Origin: Lysobacter sp. FW306-1B-D06B
GTDB lineage: Bacteria; Pseudomonadota; Gammaproteobacteria; Xanthomonadales; Xanthomonadaceae
Length of the DNA stretch: 64,000 nucleotides
Direction: 5' to 3'
Assembly (NCBI RefSeq): GCF_038446665.1
Contig: NZ_CP151802.1
Span: forward strand, 2,790,001 to 2,854,000
Shown: positions 7,949 to 16,869 of the stretch, in pieces
How the letters are laid out: each line of letters starts with the position of its first letter
How positions within the stretch are numbered: position 1 is the first letter of the stretch
The notes under the pieces: model-generated
Seen by the model: the letters and a program-made list of their open reading frames with translations, nothing else
What the model was told of the DNA's origin: nothing
Databases searched by the model: none
Program-made: the position numbers and the translations under genes

Positions 7949-10441
7949 GTGGCGCGAATTCATGTCGTGGTTGCCGAAACGTCGCCGGATATCGAGGCCG
8001 AAGGCATTGCGGCCGCGGTCGCCGGTTGCGTCGACATGTCGCTGGTCGGGGGGCGGGCGGTAGGCGAGGCGGAGATCGAGGCATTGCTGGCCGCGATCCC
8101 GCGCGATCCGCCGGCCGTGCTGGTGCTGGTCGGGCCGGACGCCGACACCGAAATCGCGGAGCGCGCACTGGACGATCGCGCGGGGCTGGTGGTCATCCGC
8201 GTCAATGCGCCGTTCGGCAACCGCGTGCGCACGGCCTTCAACGATATCGGGTTGCAGAACCTGCTCGATCAGATCCGCGTGCTGGCCGAACCGCGTGCGC
8301 CGGCACGCAACATGGCGCGGATGGACGACGATGCGGTGATGCCGGCCGCCGGGCCACTGTTCCGCGCGGGCCTGGCGTGGTTGCACGCGTTACTCCGACA
8401 CGCCGCTGCGTCCACTGCGACGACGCCTGGCGACCTGCCGGGTCTGACCGTTTCACCCACGCGCATCGTCGAGCAACTGGACGTGCGCGGCGAGCGCGAA
8501 GCGTCGGAGTCCAGCGAAGCCTTGCGCGAAGCCGATGCCCAGTTGCAACGCGCGCTTTCTGCCGCCGGCGAACGCGACGAGCCGTTGGCCGCACTCGCGT
8601 CCACGATGTCACTGACGGGCCTGGAACTCCGCACGGTACTGCTCGCGCTGGCGCCCGAGCTGGATCCGCGTTACCAGCGCTGCATCGGCGTGCTGCTGGA
8701 TGATCTCAGTCGCCGCGTGGCCACGCTGGGTTTGTGCGCGGAACTGCTTGGCGATCCGGTCGAGGTCCGCCTGCAACTGGACGCGGCCGGCAATCTCGCC
8801 CGTTGGCGCGTGTTCGACGCAACGAGCGGATGGCTTCCGCCCGCCGACGAGCCACTGCGGCTCGATCCCGCAATCGTGGCCTGGATCCTCGGCGACGACG
8901 ACGCCCTGTCGCGCGATGCGCGCCTGCGTCGCGTGCTGCGCCTGGCGGCGTGGCCGGGCGCGGAGTTGATCGACACGCCGTCGCTGCGCACGCGCGCGGA
9001 CGTCCTGCTGCGGCGACTGGCGACGGCGCCGCAAACGCAATGGCTGCTGCTGCCGAGCGACGATGCCGCCGGGTGGAAGGCGCTGCTGGAGCTCGGTGCG
9101 CGCGCGCAACACGCGCAGCTGATGCGCGTGGATGTCGCCTATGCCGCATCGCCGGAAAGCGGTGACATCGAGGACCTCGGCATTCGGATCGGTCGCGCCG
9201 CGCTGCTGGGCGATCACCCGCTCGTGCTCGACCACGGCAGTGCCGACGGGCTTGCCGACGCGGACGACGCCCAGCGCCGTCTCTTCGCCGCGATCGCCGC
9301 TACCGGTTGCCGCACCGGTCTGATCTGCAACGACGCCGCGCGACTGGCCCGGCTGCTCGGCGCGGCGGCGTTCAACAGCATGATCGAAGCGCCCTTGTCG
9401 GGCGCCGACAGCGCCGCCGCGTTGCGTGTAGCGGCGCAGCGCACCGGCGCGCAGATCGACGACGAACAGGCCGCTCACGCCATGCGCCAGTTCGGACTGT
9501 CCATTTCCGGGATCGACGAAGCGATGCGCCTGGCCGCGACACGTTCGACAGGCGGCTCTTCGCCGACCCAGCGCCGGGACGCGTTTCTCGCCGCCTGCAA
9601 GCAGGTCGCATCCGAAGGCCTGTCGCGCATGACCGAGCGCATCGATCCCATCTTCGCGCTCGACGACGTGGTGCTGCCGCAGGATCGCAAGGAGCAGTTG
9701 CTGGAGATCGTCGACAACGTGCTGCTGTCCGAGCGCGTGCTGGGCGACTGGGCGTTCGGCGAGCAGTTGCCGTATGGCCGTGGCGTCACCGCGCTTTTCC
9801 ACGGCCCCAGCGGCACGGGCAAGACGATGGCGGCGCTGGCGGTGGCGCGCAAACTCGGCATCCAGATCCTGCGCATCGATCTCTCGCGCGTGGTCAGCAA
9901 ATACATCGGCGACACGGAGAAGAACATCGACCGCGTCTTCGAGGATGCGCAGCGCTCGGGTTCCGCGCTGCTGATCGACGAAGCCGATGCGCTGCTGGGC
10001 AAGCGCAGCGAGGTGAAGGACGCGCACGACCGCTACGCGAACATCGAAGTCGCCTACCTGCTTCAGCGCATGGAGGCCTACGAGGGTTTGGCGATCCTGA
10101 CGACGAACCTGCGCCAGAACCTCGACGCCGCGTTCCTGCGGCGCCTGCGTTTCATCATCGACTTTCCGCGGCCCGATGCAGAGGCCCGCGAACGCATCTG
10201 GCAGCGCTGCCTGCCTCCGCAATCGCATGCGCTGGATGAGGCGGCATTCCGGCACCTGGGGCGGCGCATCGACCTCACCGGCGGCCACATCCGCCAGATC
10301 ACGCTGCGCGCGGCGTTCATCGCCGCCGCTGCCGGCACGAAGATCGGCCTGCCGCACATCGCGCGTGCGGCCAACGCCGAGTTCGCAAAGCTGGGCATGC
10401 CGCCCGTGCAGCTAGACCCGGACGTGCGGAGGGTGGCATGA
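7949..10441 (+). CDS. eCIS AAA+ ATPase (Afp15/Pvc15-like)
   Basis: The 830-aa protein ends with an AAA+ module: Walker A GPSGTGKT at 619-626, Walker B LLIDEAD at 674-680, a sensor stretch ILTTNLRQNLDAAFLRRLRF and a C-terminal lid helix. The N-terminal 550 residues are helical and not assigned to a fold. ATPases of this type occur in every Afp/PVC-like injection cluster and are thought to help assembly or remodelling. The only in-frame start after the stop at 7862 is the GTG at 7949, with a weak ribosome site. Its stop overlaps the next ATG by 4 bases. It is the first gene of the operon. Confidence 0.9.
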   Translation: MARIHVVVAETSPDIEAEGIAAAVAGCVDMSLVGGRAVGEAEIEALLAAIPRDPPAVLVLVGPDADTEIAERALDDRAGLVVIRVNAPFGNRVRTAFNDIGLQNLLDQIRVLAEPRAPARNMARMDDDAVMPAAGPLFRAGLAWLHALLRHAAASTATTPGDLPGLTVSPTRIVEQLDVRGEREASESSEALREADAQLQRALSAAGERDEPLAALASTMSLTGLELRTVLLALAPELDPRYQRCIGVLLDDLSRRVATLGLCAELLGDPVEVRLQLDAAGNLARWRVFDATSGWLPPADEPLRLDPAIVAWILGDDDALSRDARLRRVLRLAAWPGAELIDTPSLRTRADVLLRRLATAPQTQWLLLPSDDAAGWKALLELGARAQHAQLMRVDVAYAASPESGDIEDLGIRIGRAALLGDHPLVLDHGSADGLADADDAQRRLFAAIAATGCRTGLICNDAARLARLLGAAAFNSMIEAPLSGADSAAALRVAAQRTGAQIDDEQAAHAMRQFGLSISGIDEAMRLAATRSTGGSSPTQRRDAFLAACKQVASEGLSRMTERIDPIFALDDVVLPQDRKEQLLEIVDNVLLSERVLGDWAFGEQLPYGRGVTALFHGPSGTGKTMAALAVARKLGIQILRIDLSRVVSKYIGDTEKNIDRVFEDAQRSGSALLIDEADALLGKRSEVKDAHDRYANIEVAYLLQRMEAYEGLAILTTNLRQNLDAAFLRRLRFIIDFPRPDAEARERIWQRCLPPQSHALDEAAFRHLGRRIDLTGGHIRQITLRAAFIAAAAGTKIGLPHIARAANAEFAKLGMPPVQLDPDVRRVA

Positions 10442-11022
10442 ACGCCGATGCCATCCTGCGCGTCACGCAGGCACTGGGAGCGCGCCTGCAACAGGCCGTC
10501 GTCGCCTCCGGCGATCCCGGCACCGTCTTCATCGGGCCGCTGGACGATCAGGATGCCGTCGGCGCATCGCTGATCCTGTTCCTCTACCGGATCGCGCCCA
10601 ATGCCAGCCTTCGCAACCGCGAACACCGCGTGGCGGCGCAGACGCCGCCGCCCGCCGTGATCGTCCACGAGAACGCGCTGCCGCTGGATCTGTATTACCT
10701 GCTCACCGTCGGAACGCGCCCCGGCATGAGCGAGGAACCGCTGCTGCGCGTGCTGGGCTTCGCGATGCAGGCGCTGCAAGCGGTGCCTGAAATCACCGGT
10801 TCGCCGGTAAACCAGGAGGTCGTGCGGGTAACCCTCGAACCACTCACCACCGAGGAAACCAGCCGCATCTGGGCGTTGTTCCCCACGGCGAACTACCGGA
10901 CGTCCGTCGCCTATCTGGCTTCGCCGGTGTGGATCGATCCGGCGCAGCCGCCAGAACAGGCGCAGGTGGTGCTCGAAGACAGCCTCGATGTCGGCATGCG
11001 CGCCACGGTTCCGGTGAATTAG
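10438..11022 (+). CDS. DUF4255 (Pvc16_N) family protein, probable tube/sheath cap or terminator
   Basis: The 194-aa protein has the DUF4255 pattern: VTQALGARLQQAV at the N terminus, SLILFLYRIAPNASLRNRE, then DLYYLLTVGT and RVLGFAMQAL. In Afp and PVC the homologue (Afp16/Pvc16) caps the end of the tube and sheath and fixes length. The ATG overlaps the ATPase stop, so the two are translationally coupled. Identification is from family knowledge plus context. Confidence 0.85.
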   Translation: MNADAILRVTQALGARLQQAVVASGDPGTVFIGPLDDQDAVGASLILFLYRIAPNASLRNREHRVAAQTPPPAVIVHENALPLDLYYLLTVGTRPGMSEEPLLRVLGFAMQALQAVPEITGSPVNQEVVRVTLEPLTTEETSRIWALFPTANYRTSVAYLASPVWIDPAQPPEQAQVVLEDSLDVGMRATVPVN

Positions 11023-11024
11023 CC

Positions 11025-11714
11025 ATGGCCCGTCCCTTCGACGTGTACGAACCGCTGGAGCGCCCCTGGACGCAGGAGGACGGCTGGTCGCGCAAAGGCA
11101 TGTTGGCCGTCGAAGTGCTCGATGCCGTGACGTTGCGGCGCATATCGCAGGGCATCACGGTCACCGCGAAAGGCGTGGGCAGCAGGCCGGTGCTCAACCA
11201 CGGCGGATTGTTCGTCTGGCGCGGCGCGAACCTGACCGGTTTCGACGGCATCGCCATCGACCCGGGCGTGTTGCCGTTCGCGGGAGTGGAACTCGCGCCG
11301 GCCGACGTGTCGTTGCCGCTGCACACCGTTGCGTTGCAGCCGCGCTCGAACTACGCGTTCGCGCCGGGCACGACGGCGATCCTGGGCGCGCTCGTCGAAA
11401 CCGTTCCGTTGCCGGGCACGGCCCCCATCGCGGTCCCCGGCGCATCGATCCGCCTGGAATGGCTGGACGACGACGGCACCACGTGGCACCCGCCCGCGCA
11501 ACGTTTCTTCACCGACAGTCGCGGCGAGTTCGCCGCCTTCGTTCCTTTCCTCCCCGCCGACCTCCCGCAGTTGGACGCCGGCGGCCACGTCAAGCTCAGG
11601 CTGTTCGCGAATCGCACGCCGGCGGTGCTGCCGGTCGTGGAGAAGTTCGTCGAATTCGCACACCCCCAGGGGCGGGTGCGCAACGCGATCCATGCCTGGG
11701 ACCAGCTGTCCTGA
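11025..11714 (+). CDS. eCIS-locus protein of unknown function, beta-rich
   Basis: The 229-aa protein begins MARPFDVYEPLERPW and is rich in beta-strand-like segments (LAVEVLDAVTLRRISQGITV, IRLEWLDDDG, GGHVKLRLFANR). The second half looks like a carboxypeptidase-regulatory or Ig-like fold with a GEFAAFVPF turn. It has no signal peptide. It starts 2 bases after the cap gene stop and lies before the sheath gene. A structural or cargo-docking role is inferred from position only. Confidence 0.7.
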   Translation: MARPFDVYEPLERPWTQEDGWSRKGMLAVEVLDAVTLRRISQGITVTAKGVGSRPVLNHGGLFVWRGANLTGFDGIAIDPGVLPFAGVELAPADVSLPLHTVALQPRSNYAFAPGTTAILGALVETVPLPGTAPIAVPGASIRLEWLDDDGTTWHPPAQRFFTDSRGEFAAFVPFLPADLPQLDAGGHVKLRLFANRTPAVLPVVEKFVEFAHPQGRVRNAIHAWDQLS

Positions 11715-11733
11715 TGCCAAGGAGTTCGTCGCC

Positions 11734-12918
11734 ATGAGCGAATCGACCAAGCCGTGTCCGCCCGCCGAGCCGACGGAGCCCAGGTGCACGCCATTCCCGA
11801 CGCGTGAGCCGCCCAAGCTGCCCGATCCCATCGATTGCCCGGTGCCGTGCTGTTGCCCACCCGGGCCCGGTGGCAACGGCGGTTCCTGCCTGGACAGTGT
11901 GATCGCCGCGCAATCGCAGCTGGCCGACAAGGCGGCGATGGCCAAGGACTTCGCCGACGAACTGCGCGCCTTGCAGGACAAGATGGTCGCCGCGCGCGCG
12001 GGCTACACGCGCGAGAAGTTCACCGGCCTGAGCAAGCGTTGGAATGAACAGGATGCGGCCATCGGCAAGCTCGCCAGCGATGTCGCGTGCAGCGTGAGTT
12101 GCTGGGAATGCCTGCTCGAATGCCGCCTGTGTCCGCTGCTGTACGAGATCCGCACGCTCGAGCGCAGGTTGAACGGCTACGGCAATTACCCCACCAGCGT
12201 CGACACGCTGCGCGAACTTGCCAGCTGGCACGAGCGCAACCGCGACGATCGCCAGGCCGTGTACGACCGCATCAAGGCCGTGCTGGCGGCCTGGGAGGAT
12301 CCGGCCACCACGCTGGACGAGGTGCTCACCGCCAACCAGGCCCTGCTCGACAGTGCGCGCGCGCAGCTCAGCACCGATCCGGCGGCGGCGATCTATACGC
12401 TGTTCGTGAAGCTGATTCCGGCGCACTGGGCGATACGGCCGCGCGGGGAGGGCATGGCCAAACCCAAGGTCGAGCCTTACGCCCACATCTGCACCTGCGG
12501 GAACGAAGATCCGGACGAGTGCTGCGGTCCCGACACCAGCGCCGGAACCGTGATCGAGCGACTTCGCGCGCCGCTGCCGTATCTCATCGATCCCAACGGG
12601 CTCGCCGACCTGCTGTGCTGCCTGGTGACCGAACGCTACCTGCCGGCGAAAGAACTGCTCGCCGAGGCGCATGCGTTGCTGGAGAACGCCAAGCAGGACC
12701 TGGAACGCACGGCCGCCCAGATCAAGTCGAAAACCGAAGCCCTGGAAGCGTCCTTCATGGCCGAACTCTCCGGCCCCATCGACTGCGGCCCGTACCGCAA
12801 GAAGAACGGGAAGGACGACCCGTGCACACCGCCCACCGAAGAGCCGGAGGAGCCCAAGCCTTGCCCTCCGGCGCAACCGCCCTGCGAATCCGACACCCCC
12901 AAACAGTCCGGCGCGTGA
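11734..12918 (+). CDS. Cysteine- and proline-rich eCIS-locus protein with coiled coils
   Basis: The 394-aa protein is not recognised. Its two ends are Pro/Cys-rich and probably flexible (KPCPPAEPTEPRC; EEPKPCPPAQPPCESD). The middle has long helices (about 60-230 and 300-345, for example ELLAEAHALLENAKQDLERT). There are 22 cysteines, several in pairs (CC, CTC, CSVSCWEC). The ATG at 11734 follows AAGGAG. It sits directly upstream of the sheath gene. The helical centre would suit a tape-measure or scaffold, and the cysteines a metal- or disulfide-stabilised part; both are guesses. Confidence 0.7.
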   Translation: MSESTKPCPPAEPTEPRCTPFPTREPPKLPDPIDCPVPCCCPPGPGGNGGSCLDSVIAAQSQLADKAAMAKDFADELRALQDKMVAARAGYTREKFTGLSKRWNEQDAAIGKLASDVACSVSCWECLLECRLCPLLYEIRTLERRLNGYGNYPTSVDTLRELASWHERNRDDRQAVYDRIKAVLAAWEDPATTLDEVLTANQALLDSARAQLSTDPAAAIYTLFVKLIPAHWAIRPRGEGMAKPKVEPYAHICTCGNEDPDECCGPDTSAGTVIERLRAPLPYLIDPNGLADLLCCLVTERYLPAKELLAEAHALLENAKQDLERTAAQIKSKTEALEASFMAELSGPIDCGPYRKKNGKDDPCTPPTEEPEEPKPCPPAQPPCESDTPKQSGA

Positions 12919-12942
12919 TGCCCCGAACACCGGAGAACGGCC

Positions 12943-14499
12943 ATGCCTGAGTACCTGCATCCCGGCGTCTACATCGAAGAAATCGAACGCGGTCCCAAAC
13001 CGATCGAGGGCGTGCCGACCAGCACCGCGGCGTTCCTCGGCGAAGCAGAGCGCGGCCCGACCATGCCGCGCATGGTGACCAGCTACAAGGACTACCAGCG
13101 CTGGTTCGGCGGGGTGACCTCCACCGACAAGTTCCTGCCGTATGCGGTGAACGGCTTCTTCGAGAACGGCGGAAAACGCCTATTCGTATGCCGCATCGCC
13201 GACGACACCGCGACGCCCGCGCAAGTCGCGCTGCCGCAGAATTTCCTCGTCCGTGCGGTGGGGGCGGGGGCGTGGGGCAAACGCGTGTACGCCTACGTGA
13301 GCGACAGCTCGACGAAGCGGCCCGGACCGGGCAACACACTCGTTCCCGTCGGCTTCCGCCTGCAGCTGGCGTACTACGCCACGGCGCCCACGCAGGACCC
13401 GACCGAGTGGTTCAAGGACCCGACGAAGCCGCCGTTCCCCTCGTATTCGGAGAACTTCGACGACCTCGTCGGCAACCGCGCCTCGCCGGACTACTACGAG
13501 AAGCGCCTGCTCGACAGTTCCGCGCTGGCAACACTGATACCGCCGACCAACGCACCCGTCGGCGCGATTCCGCAGAAGACCGCTACCGCGTTGGCGCTGT
13601 CGGCCAACGGCGCCGACGGAGGCGTGCCGGATCCGGCCGATTACGAAGGCAAGGTCGCGCTGCCGCAGCGCCCGGACCCCCAGGGCCTGGCGGCACTGGA
13701 ACTGGACCCTTACCGCGACGTCTCGCTGGTCTACGCACCAGGCGTGGATTTCGACATCGCCAAGAAGCTGATCACGCACTGCGAGAACCTCAAGTACCGC
13801 TTCGCCGTGGTGGACTGCCAGAAGACCACCACGCCCACCACGTTCGAGCCTCGCAACGCGGTGGCCGATTCCAAGTACGCGGCGTTGTACTACCCGTGGA
13901 TCTACATCTCCGATCCGCAGTCCGGCGCGCGCACGCTGGTGCCGCCCGGCGGCCACACGCTGGGCGTGTACGCGCGCACCGACAGCGAGCGCGGCGTGTT
14001 CAAGGCACCGGCGAACGAGATCCTGCGCGGTGCGCTGCAACTGTCCGCCGAAACCGACGACAGCACGCAGGACCAGATGAACCCGCGCGGCATCAACGCG
14101 ATCCGCCAGTTCCCCGGACGCGGCATCCGTGTCTGGGGCGCACGCACGCTCAGTTCCGACGCGCTGTGGAAGTACGTCAGCGTGCGCCGGCTCTTCATCT
14201 TCCTGGAGCGCTCGATCTACGAGGGCACGCAATGGGTCGTGTTCGAGCCGAACGACGACAAGCTGTGGGCGCGCGTGATCGACACGATCCGCCTGTTCCT
14301 GCGCACGCAGTGGCGGCTGGGGGCGCTGTTCGGACGCACCGAGGAAGAGGCGTTCTTCATCACCTGCGACCGCACCACGATGACGCAGGACGACATCCTC
14401 AACGGACGGCTGATCTGCGAAATCGGAATCGCGCCGGTGCGTCCGGCGGAATTCGTCGTGTTCCGGATCTTCCAGAACACCGCCGAGCCCCAGCGCTAG
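12943..14499 (+). CDS. Contractile tail sheath protein
   Basis: The 518-aa protein starts YLHPGVYIEEIERGPKPIEG, the standard sheath N-terminal strand, followed by TSTAAFLGEAERGP. The C-terminal third has the conserved RGIRVWGARTLSSD, WKYVSVRRLFIFLERSI and the end strand EIGIAPVRPAEFVVFRI. Sheath subunits polymerise around the tube and contract to drive it into the target cell. Length is normal for the larger eCIS sheath type. ATG at 12943 follows CGGAGAA. Confidence 0.95.
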   Translation: MPEYLHPGVYIEEIERGPKPIEGVPTSTAAFLGEAERGPTMPRMVTSYKDYQRWFGGVTSTDKFLPYAVNGFFENGGKRLFVCRIADDTATPAQVALPQNFLVRAVGAGAWGKRVYAYVSDSSTKRPGPGNTLVPVGFRLQLAYYATAPTQDPTEWFKDPTKPPFPSYSENFDDLVGNRASPDYYEKRLLDSSALATLIPPTNAPVGAIPQKTATALALSANGADGGVPDPADYEGKVALPQRPDPQGLAALELDPYRDVSLVYAPGVDFDIAKKLITHCENLKYRFAVVDCQKTTTPTTFEPRNAVADSKYAALYYPWIYISDPQSGARTLVPPGGHTLGVYARTDSERGVFKAPANEILRGALQLSAETDDSTQDQMNPRGINAIRQFPGRGIRVWGARTLSSDALWKYVSVRRLFIFLERSIYEGTQWVVFEPNDDKLWARVIDTIRLFLRTQWRLGALFGRTEEEAFFITCDRTTMTQDDILNGRLICEIGIAPVRPAEFVVFRIFQNTAEPQR

Positions 14500-14510
14500 G
14501 AGAGTGAGCC

Positions 14511-14954
14511 ATGGCACGCATCGACCCCCTGCGCAATTTCCGCTACCGCCTGGAGATCGACTCGATCACCCAGGCGGCCTTCAGCGAAGTCGCCATCGGC
14601 GACACCACGATCGACGCGGTCGACTACCGCGAAGGCACCGATCCTCCGCATGTGCGCAAGCTTTCCGGCCTGACCAAGTACGGAAACATCACGCTCAAGT
14701 GGGGCATGACCATCGGCGCGACCGCGCTGGATCTCTACAAGTGGCACATGGACGTGTCGTCCGGACAGGTCCGGGAGCGGCGCAAGAAGGTCGTGATCGT
14801 CGTACAGGACGAAGCCGGCGCCGACGCCGCGCGCTTCGTGGTCAGCGACGCATGGCCGGTCAAGTACGACCCGTCGGACCTCAATGCCAAGGGCAACGAG
14901 GTGGTGATCGAACTGCTCGAGCTGGTCAACGAAGGCATCGAGCGCGTCCGCTGA
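14511..14954 (+). CDS. Tail tube protein 1 (T4 gp19 family)
   Basis: The 147-aa protein has the gp19/Hcp-like tube pattern: FRYRLEIDSITQAAFSEVAI, the loop TDPPHVRKLSGLTKYGNITLKWG and the closing strand KGNEVVIELLELVNEG. It forms the inner tube inside the sheath. It lies 11 bp after the sheath gene. A paralogous tube gene follows at 15514, which is the usual pair in eCIS. Confidence 0.93.
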   Translation: MARIDPLRNFRYRLEIDSITQAAFSEVAIGDTTIDAVDYREGTDPPHVRKLSGLTKYGNITLKWGMTIGATALDLYKWHMDVSSGQVRERRKKVVIVVQDEAGADAARFVVSDAWPVKYDPSDLNAKGNEVVIELLELVNEGIERVR

Positions 14955-14967
14955 CGAGGAGGGCAGG

Positions 14968-15330
14968 ATGAACGCGAATCCGCATCCGGGCTTCCGGACC
15001 GAAATCGACTTCGAGTTGCCCAAGGGCTACCTCGACGACACCGGCACGCTGCATCGCCACGGCGTCATGCGCCTGGCGACGGCGGCCGACGAGATCCTGC
15101 CGCTGCGCGACCCGCGCGTGCAGCAGAACGAGGCCTACCTGGCGGTGATCGTGCTGGCCCGGGTCATCGTGCGGCTGGGCACGTTGCCGGACATCCACAC
15201 CGGTGTCATCGAAGGGTTGTACGCGTCCGACCTCGCGTACCTGCAGCGGCTCTACGAGGAGCTCAACGCCGTCGACGACGTCGACGCCAGGCAGGCGCCG
15301 CCGAGGCTGGCCGTCCTGGGGGAAGCATGA
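14968..15330 (+). CDS. Phage tail assembly protein (chaperone-like)
   Basis: The 120-aa protein has the pattern of tail-assembly proteins found between tube genes: IDFELPKGYLDDTGTLHRHGVMRLATAADEI, then RDPRVQQNEAYLAVIVLARVIVRLG and DLAYLQRLYEEL. The family is thought to help load the tape measure or tube, by analogy with phage tail chaperones. It overlaps the next gene by 4 bases. Confidence 0.8.
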   Translation: MNANPHPGFRTEIDFELPKGYLDDTGTLHRHGVMRLATAADEILPLRDPRVQQNEAYLAVIVLARVIVRLGTLPDIHTGVIEGLYASDLAYLQRLYEELNAVDDVDARQAPPRLAVLGEA

Positions 15331-15506
15331 AGGCCTATCCCGTGCCCGTCCTCTACGAGGAAATGGCCTTCATCGCCCACCATTTCCACTGGTCCCATCG
15401 CGACCTGATGGAGCTGGAGCATCGCGAGCGGCGGCGTTGGTGCCGGGAGATCTCGCGCATGAACCGTGCGCTGGACGGCGCGCCGGCCAATCCGTTCGAA
15501 CTGTGA
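15327..15506 (+). CDS. 59-aa DUF6760-like eCIS protein
   Basis: The short frame from the ATG at 15327 opens MKAYPVPVLYEEMAFIAHHF, followed by HWSHRDLMELEHRERRRWCREI, and ends at 15506. Small proteins with AFIAxHFHW and MEHRERRRWxxEI occur between the assembly protein and the second tube gene in many eCIS clusters (DUF6760). The layout resembles a second tail-assembly chaperone, as in phage G/T pairs. Start overlaps the previous stop (ATGA). Very short genes like this are easily missed. Confidence 0.8.
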   Translation: MKAYPVPVLYEEMAFIAHHFHWSHRDLMELEHRERRRWCREISRMNRALDGAPANPFEL

Positions 15507-15513
15507 GGGCACG

Positions 15514-15939
15514 ATGACGCGTCGCGATCCCTTCCGCGGTTTCCGCTACCTGGTCGAGATGGAGGGCCTGGTGAGCGGCGGTTTCCTGCGCGTGAAGGGG
15601 TTGTCGCGCGAAGTGCGCGTGGAGTCGTACAGGGAAGGCGGCGTCAACGAGTACGAACACAAGCTGCTGGGCCAGGTGACGTATCCATCGCTGGTGCTCG
15701 AGCGCGGCCTGGCGATGGACGACCTGTGGAAGTGGGCGCAGGCGGCGGCGGACGGCGACGCGCAACGTCGCACCTTGTGGATCCGCTTGCAGGACGAGGC
15801 CAACGACAAGGCCTGGGCATGGCAGATCACCGATGCGCTTCCGGTGAAGTGGTCGGCGTCCGACCTCGATGCGGCATCGTCGCAGGTGGTCATGGAAACG
15901 CTGGAGCTGGCGCATCACGGTTTGAGGAAGGCGACATGA
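15514..15939 (+). CDS. Tail tube protein 2 (T4 gp19 family)
   Basis: The 141-aa paralogue of the first tube protein has FRGFRYLVEMEGLVSGGFLR, GLSREVRVESYREGG, KLLGQVTYPSLVLERG and the closing QVVMETLELAHHG strand. In Afp/PVC the second tube protein sits near the baseplate and links tube to hub. Its stop overlaps the next ATG by 4 bases. Confidence 0.9.
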   Translation: MTRRDPFRGFRYLVEMEGLVSGGFLRVKGLSREVRVESYREGGVNEYEHKLLGQVTYPSLVLERGLAMDDLWKWAQAAADGDAQRRTLWIRLQDEANDKAWAWQITDALPVKWSASDLDAASSQVVMETLELAHHGLRKAT

Positions 15940-16862
15940 AGGCGCGGCCGCAGCTGGCGCTGCTCGCGTGCCTGGCGGCACGCAGGTTCGTGCGCAGGCG
16001 CCCGGCGCGGACACCGGGACGGGCATGGCTGCCGCTGTTGTTGCGGTACCGGCGTGTGCATGCGTCAACGGCTGCGCGTATCGGCATGCGAAGTCGCGTG
16101 ATGGGGATGCAAATTCACGTGCACCTTGGGTTCGCTCATCACGCGCGGCAGATGGGTGGCCAGATGACGTCGCCCGCATTGTCGAGCGCTGCGGTGAATG
16201 GGCGTTCGTCCTCGATGACGCTGCGGTCTTCGCAGATGACGCCGGCTCGTGCGCTTTACAGCTCGCCAGTGGAAAACACGCTTGCGCCTGTGGGCAGAGC
16301 CGGCGCGCGGCGCGCGCGGATGGACCATCCACTGCGCCCACACCGCGCGGCAAACCCGATGGCGCTGCCCGACGCGCGACAGCGCGCACAGGCGCCGACC
16401 GTCGGTGCACGGGTCGTTGCGGCCCTGCGCGTACAGGCCGCGCGGACGCCGCTGCCGGTGCACGGCGGTGGCGGAATCGAGGCCCAGGATCAGCGCCTGT
16501 CCGCCGTTGCAATGCGGGCCAGGGCATCGCGCGCTAGTTCCCCGAATACGCAAGGCGCACGCCACGCGATGTCGCCGTCGCAGTCGATGGGCGGCTCACC
16601 GGATCTGATCTGGCGCGCGCCGCCGCCCGCCGCCGTGCCGGCAAGCGTGCAGACGCTCGCGCAATCGCCGTATCCGACGACCGATGAGACGACGCGTCCA
16701 ACCGCCTTCGAACCCATCGAACCCGCCGACCTCGCCCCGCAGGTGCGCGCCGCGATGCGCGCGCAGGTGCTCGATCCCGCGATCGTCGACCGCCTGGCCG
16801 ACGACGTGATCCGCCGCATCGACCGGCGCGCGCGCATCGAACGCGAACGCCGGGGACTGTGA
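15936..16862 (+). CDS. eCIS-locus protein with long disordered N terminus
   Basis: The 308-aa protein is mostly low-complexity, rich in Arg, Ala and Pro, with no clear fold until the last 60 residues. The end reads EPADLAPQVRAAMRAQVL then IVDRLADDVIRRIDRRARIE and RERRGL, a strongly charged amphipathic helix. A short C-terminal helix of this kind is common in the protein that lies between the second tube gene and the LysM gene in other eCIS operons (Afp6 position). The first 240 residues look poorly conserved. Both ends overlap or abut neighbours, which supports it being translated. Confidence 0.6.
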   Translation: MKARPQLALLACLAARRFVRRRPARTPGRAWLPLLLRYRRVHASTAARIGMRSRVMGMQIHVHLGFAHHARQMGGQMTSPALSSAAVNGRSSSMTLRSSQMTPARALYSSPVENTLAPVGRAGARRARMDHPLRPHRAANPMALPDARQRAQAPTVGARVVAALRVQAARTPLPVHGGGGIEAQDQRLSAVAMRARASRASSPNTQGARHAMSPSQSMGGSPDLIWRAPPPAAVPASVQTLAQSPYPTTDETTRPTAFEPIEPADLAPQVRAAMRAQVLDPAIVDRLADDVIRRIDRRARIERERRGL

Positions 16863-16869
16863 GGACACC

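Noticed and set aside
7671..8063. Small plus-strand gene before the eCIS ATPase
   Set aside because: It overlaps the ATPase start in another frame and covers palindromic non-coding DNA; no protein pattern is seen.
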